From an uncultured Prevotella sp. (GTDB taxonomy: Bacteria > Bacteroidota > Bacteroidia > Bacteroidales > Bacteroidaceae): DNA of 16,306 nucleotides. The stretch is from positions 1 to 16,306 of the forward strand of contig ONQK01000031.1 in the NCBI GenBank assembly GCA_900319895.1. The letters run 5' to 3'. The notes below the pieces were generated by a model. That model was not told where the DNA came from. It searched no databases and worked only from the letters and a program-made list of their open reading frames with translations. Of this stretch, positions 14,080-16,306 are shown piece by piece (positions within the stretch are counted from its first letter, which is position 1; every line of letters begins with the position of its first letter). A program made the translations under genes and the position numbers.

Positions 14080-15654
14080 ATGAAGCGAATATTTTATCTT
14101 ATCATCTTGTCGTGCCTGCATGTTATCTCGTCTGGAGCGCAGATACAATTGGATTTCGGCAAGAAAAGTCCGTTGACCAAACTTCAAGTGGCTGAGGTGG
14201 CAATCAAAAACCTCTATGTCGACACAGTCAATGAAAACAAACTGGTGGAAGATGCCATTCGTGGCATGATTGGCAAACTGGACCCGCATTCCAGCTACTC
14301 AACCCCGAAGGAGGTGAAAGCCATGAGCGAGCCGTTGCAGGGGAATTTTGAAGGCATCGGCGTGCAGTTCAACATTATTGAAGACACGCTCATCGTCATA
14401 CAAACAGTTGCAAACGGCCCCTCCGAGAAGGTCGGCATACAGCCTGGCGACCGCATTGTCAGCGTGGGCGACTCTGCCATTGCCGGCGTGAAGATGGCGC
14501 GCGAGGACATCATGAGGCGATTGCGCGGGAAAAAAGGGACGAAGGTGAAGCTAGGCATCATACGAAGAGGTATTGCCGGCAAGCTGAATTTCACTGTCAC
14601 GCGTGATAAAATACCCGTGCATACGGTTGATGCCTGCTATATGATACAGCCGCAGGTCGGCTATATTCGTTTGAGTAGCTTTGGAGCGACGACTTACGAG
14701 GAGTTTATGGCAGGTGTCAAGAAACTGAGGAAAAATGGTGCAAAAACATTGCTGCTGGATTTGCAAGATAATGGCGGCGGATATTTGCAGTCGGCGGTTC
14801 AAATCGCGGGCGAATTTCTAAGAAAAGGCGATTTGATTGTCTATACCAATGGGCGAAAAGTGCCTAAATCCACCTATAGGGCACCCACCCAAGGCAGTTT
14901 GCTGGACATGGAAGTACTCGTGTTGGTCAATGAGTTTTCTGCCTCTGCATCCGAAATCCTTGCCGGTGCGATTCAAGACCACGACAGGGGCATCATCGTG
15001 GGCAGGCGCTCGTTTGGGAAAGGATTGGTGCAACGGCCAGTCGACTTGCCCGACGGGTCAATGATAAGACTCACGGTAGCGCATTATTATACGCCGTCGG
15101 GGCGATGCATCCAAAAGCCTTACACCAAAGGTGCCTTGAAAGAATATGAAATGGATTTGGAAAACCGTTTGAAAAACGGTGAACTGACCAACCGAGACAG
15201 TATACATTTTGCCGACTCCCTTCGATTTTACACCTTAAACCGCCGGCGTGTAGTATATGGAGGCGGCGGCATCATGCCCGACCATTTTGTGCCGCTGGAC
15301 ACGACACAATACACCCGGTTTTATCGACAAATGTCGGCTAAAAGCATTGTGGTGAACACCAGTCTGAGGTATATTGATAAAAATCGTGGCCAATTGAAGC
15401 GCAAATACCCGACTTTTGAAGCGTTTAGGAAAAATTTCAGCGTGCCGAAAGAGGTGATGGATGAAATTTTGGCTGAGGCTGAGAAAGAAAAGATCAAGCC
15501 GAAAGATGATGCCGAGCTCCAGCAAACCGTACCTGTGCTGCAAATTCAGTTTAAGGCGCTCATCGCCAGGGATTTGTGGGAATTGAGTGAATATTTTACG
15601 ATTGTGAATGAGCAAAGCCACATCGTTCAGCGGGCATTGGCCATATTGGGATAA
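14080..15654 (+). CDS. Exported S41 family C-terminal processing peptidase (Ctp/Tsp-like)
   Basis: Periplasmic serine protease of the S41A family, whose members trim or degrade substrates from the C terminus. The 524-residue precursor has a signal peptide (MKRIFYLIILSCLHVISSGA, probable cleavage before Gln21). The helical N-terminal part includes LDPHSSYSTPKE; a PDZ domain follows (about 85-170, with GNFEGIGVQF and GIQPGDRIVSVGD), then the protease core. The catalytic Ser289 lies in FSASASEILAGA, Lys314 in SFGKGLVQ and Gln318 in the same motif; the 25-residue Ser-Lys spacing equals that of E. coli Tsp and CtpB. DLQDNGGGYL precedes the active site. I chose the ATG at 14080; the GTG at 14041 would place 13 extra residues before the signal peptide. 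Cys12 sits in a weak lipobox-like context, but hydrophobic residues follow it. It is 51 bases after parE and probably cotranscribed. Confidence 0.93.
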   Translation: MKRIFYLIILSCLHVISSGAQIQLDFGKKSPLTKLQVAEVAIKNLYVDTVNENKLVEDAIRGMIGKLDPHSSYSTPKEVKAMSEPLQGNFEGIGVQFNIIEDTLIVIQTVANGPSEKVGIQPGDRIVSVGDSAIAGVKMAREDIMRRLRGKKGTKVKLGIIRRGIAGKLNFTVTRDKIPVHTVDACYMIQPQVGYIRLSSFGATTYEEFMAGVKKLRKNGAKTLLLDLQDNGGGYLQSAVQIAGEFLRKGDLIVYTNGRKVPKSTYRAPTQGSLLDMEVLVLVNEFSASASEILAGAIQDHDRGIIVGRRSFGKGLVQRPVDLPDGSMIRLTVAHYYTPSGRCIQKPYTKGALKEYEMDLENRLKNGELTNRDSIHFADSLRFYTLNRRRVVYGGGGIMPDHFVPLDTTQYTRFYRQMSAKSIVVNTSLRYIDKNRGQLKRKYPTFEAFRKNFSVPKEVMDEILAEAEKEKIKPKDDAELQQTVPVLQIQFKALIARDLWELSEYFTIVNEQSHIVQRALAILG

Positions 15655-15801
15655 AGGCCTGTGCAGCTGCCGACTGAACTTACGCGACACGGCATCACGC
15701 CATGTATTGGGCGTATTGTGGTGAAATTCCCAGTAGAAGTATCTGAGCGGAAAGTTCTGCTTTATCAGCTTTCAACTTTCGTTAACCAAATTAACGGGTT
15801 T

Positions 15802-15861
15802 AAAGTAAAAAACGTCCTCGAAAACCGTAAAACAAGTTGTTGAGGACGTTTTTTACTTTTT
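15802..15861. terminator. Strong bidirectional terminator
   Basis: AAAGTAAAAAACGTCCTC (15802-15819) and its exact complement (15842-15859) form a perfect 18-bp stem with a 22-base loop, followed by more T's on plus. The A6/T6 blocks within the arms give a T-run on both strands, which suits its place between the S41 gene (plus) and the right-end gene (minus). It begins 148 bases after the S41 stop. Confidence 0.85.
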
Positions 15862-15882
15862 TGATTGTCGGCTTACTGATGT

Positions 15883-15981
15883 TCAAAATTCCAGTTCGTT
15901 GTCTTCGTCATTTTCAGTTGTCTCCCATGGCAGATAAATCAGCCTGGTTCTCCTTCAAAACGGGAGGTCTATTTTGTCCAT
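15883..15981 (-). other. Short reading frame split by an in-frame TGA (possible broken small gene)
   Basis: On minus, the ATG at 15981-15979 opens MDKIDLPF, hits TGA at 15957-15955, and continues in the same frame as RRTRLIYLPWETTENDEDNE-LEF to TGA at 15885-15883 (33 codons in all, counting both stops). The second part has a protein-like, strongly acidic tail. It starts 16 bases after the right-end gene's stop, on the same strand. It may be a broken small gene or chance; one base change in the first TGA would give a 31-residue protein. No homolog recognised. Confidence 0.2.
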
Positions 15982-15997
15982 ACTCTAGAAAGAAGTT

Positions 15998-16306
15998 TTA
16001 AGTCAACGCAGTATTACATCCCGTGGGTTTTTCCAGTACTTTCATCAATTCCACGGGCTCTTCTGGAAATAGCGTCACCTTTTCGTCCTTTCCATAGAAG
16101 ACAGTCAATTCATCATAGAAACGCCGATTTTCAAGTTCAAAACGTTGAATATCAGGAAGTTTCAAGTTCATATCCATAAATCCGAAGGCAGCGCGACAAT
16201 GCAACTCGCCATTGCCAAACCTTATCGATTTGCGGCCGATTAAGGTATAATGAGAAGCCAAAAGAACGCAGGCAAAACAGATTGCAGCTTGCCAAACCTC
16301 AGTCAA
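15998..16306 (-). CDS. C-terminal part of a membrane protein with a probable bacterial PH-like domain (5' end outside window)
   Basis: The frame is open through the right edge and ends at TAA (16000-15998), leaving 102 visible residues. The visible N terminus is hydrophobic (WQAAICFACVLLASHYTLI), consistent with the end of a transmembrane helix. The rest, with SIRFGNGELHCRAAFGF, LKLPDIQRFELE and LTVFYGKDEKVTLFPEEP, has the alternating strands and turn-rich pattern of the small PH-like domains that follow one or two membrane helices in many Bacteroidota hypothetical proteins. It ends PVELMKVLEKPTGCNTALT. The TTG at the edge is almost certainly not the start. Function unknown and family call tentative. 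Confidence 0.5.
   Translation of the reverse strand: MTEVWQAAICFACVLLASHYTLIGRKSIRFGNGELHCRAAFGFMDMNLKLPDIQRFELENRRFYDELTVFYGKDEKVTLFPEEPVELMKVLEKPTGCNTALT

Larger units (their letters stand above)
15655..15997. other. Convergent intergenic region
   Basis: 343 bases between the S41 stop and the right-end gene's stop. It contains a small CGTTAA-CCAAA-TTAACG hairpin (15780-15796), the 18-bp bidirectional terminator, and on minus a short frame with one in-frame TGA (15981-15883). I recognise no gene in 15655-15780. Confidence 0.6.

Noticed and set aside
15661..15843. 60-codon plus-strand open frame after the S41 gene
   Set aside because: It runs into the terminator stem and has no recognisable sequence or start context.
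1..16306. Mobile element, prophage, CRISPR or anti-phage system
   Set aside because: No transposase, integrase, spaced direct repeats, restriction, toxin-antitoxin or other defence motif was seen; the gene content is housekeeping.

Overview
The window looks like a stretch of Bacteroidota core chromosome, most likely order Bacteroidales (Bacteroides/Prevotella-like). The evidence is the promoters: seven start regions carry the -7 element TAnnTTTG or a near match, and four of them also have a TTTG or near-TTTG -33 element 19-20 bases upstream. Exported proteins have signal peptides ending before Gln, and the gene set (single-chain PurL, short Pta with AckA, OmpA-type lipoprotein, S41 protease after a type II topoisomerase B subunit) fits. 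There is no insertion sequence, prophage, CRISPR array or other sign of recent transfer.

Layout. Bases 1-3218 (minus) hold most of purL, cut off by the left edge inside its glutaminase domain. A 348-base divergent intergenic region follows, then an OmpA-family lipoprotein gene (plus) closed by a clear terminator. Next is the pta-ackA operon (plus, 2-base gap, strong terminator), which makes acetate and ATP from acetyl-CoA. A second plus-strand pair follows: an exported papain-fold (C1B, bleomycin-hydrolase-like) peptidase and, 13 bases later, a P-loop NTPase fused to a CYTH domain. Convergent to it, on minus, is a mannose-1-phosphate guanylyltransferase gene. Upstream of that, also on minus, is a tRNA-Pro(CGG) gene with encoded CCA, its own promoter and its own terminator.

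From 10882 a plus-strand run begins: a GNAT-like protein of unknown substrate, then topoisomerase IV subunit B (parE-like) 30 bases later, then an exported S41 C-terminal-processing protease 51 bases later. Only one promoter is visible ahead of the three, and an 18-bp perfect hairpin follows the last, so they probably form one transcript. The right end holds the 3' part of a minus-strand gene for a membrane protein with a probable PH-like domain. Just downstream of it is a short reading frame with an in-frame TGA.

I did not find a clearly new multi-gene system. The items most worth a second look are the NTPase-CYTH fusion paired with an exported cysteine peptidase, a heptamer tandem repeat where the purL promoter's -33/spacer should be, the inverted repeat and leader hairpin around the pta promoter, a tandem direct repeat between the divergent tRNA-Pro and GNAT promoters, and the split mini-ORF near the right edge. 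All calls come from reading the sequence alone; no database search was run.
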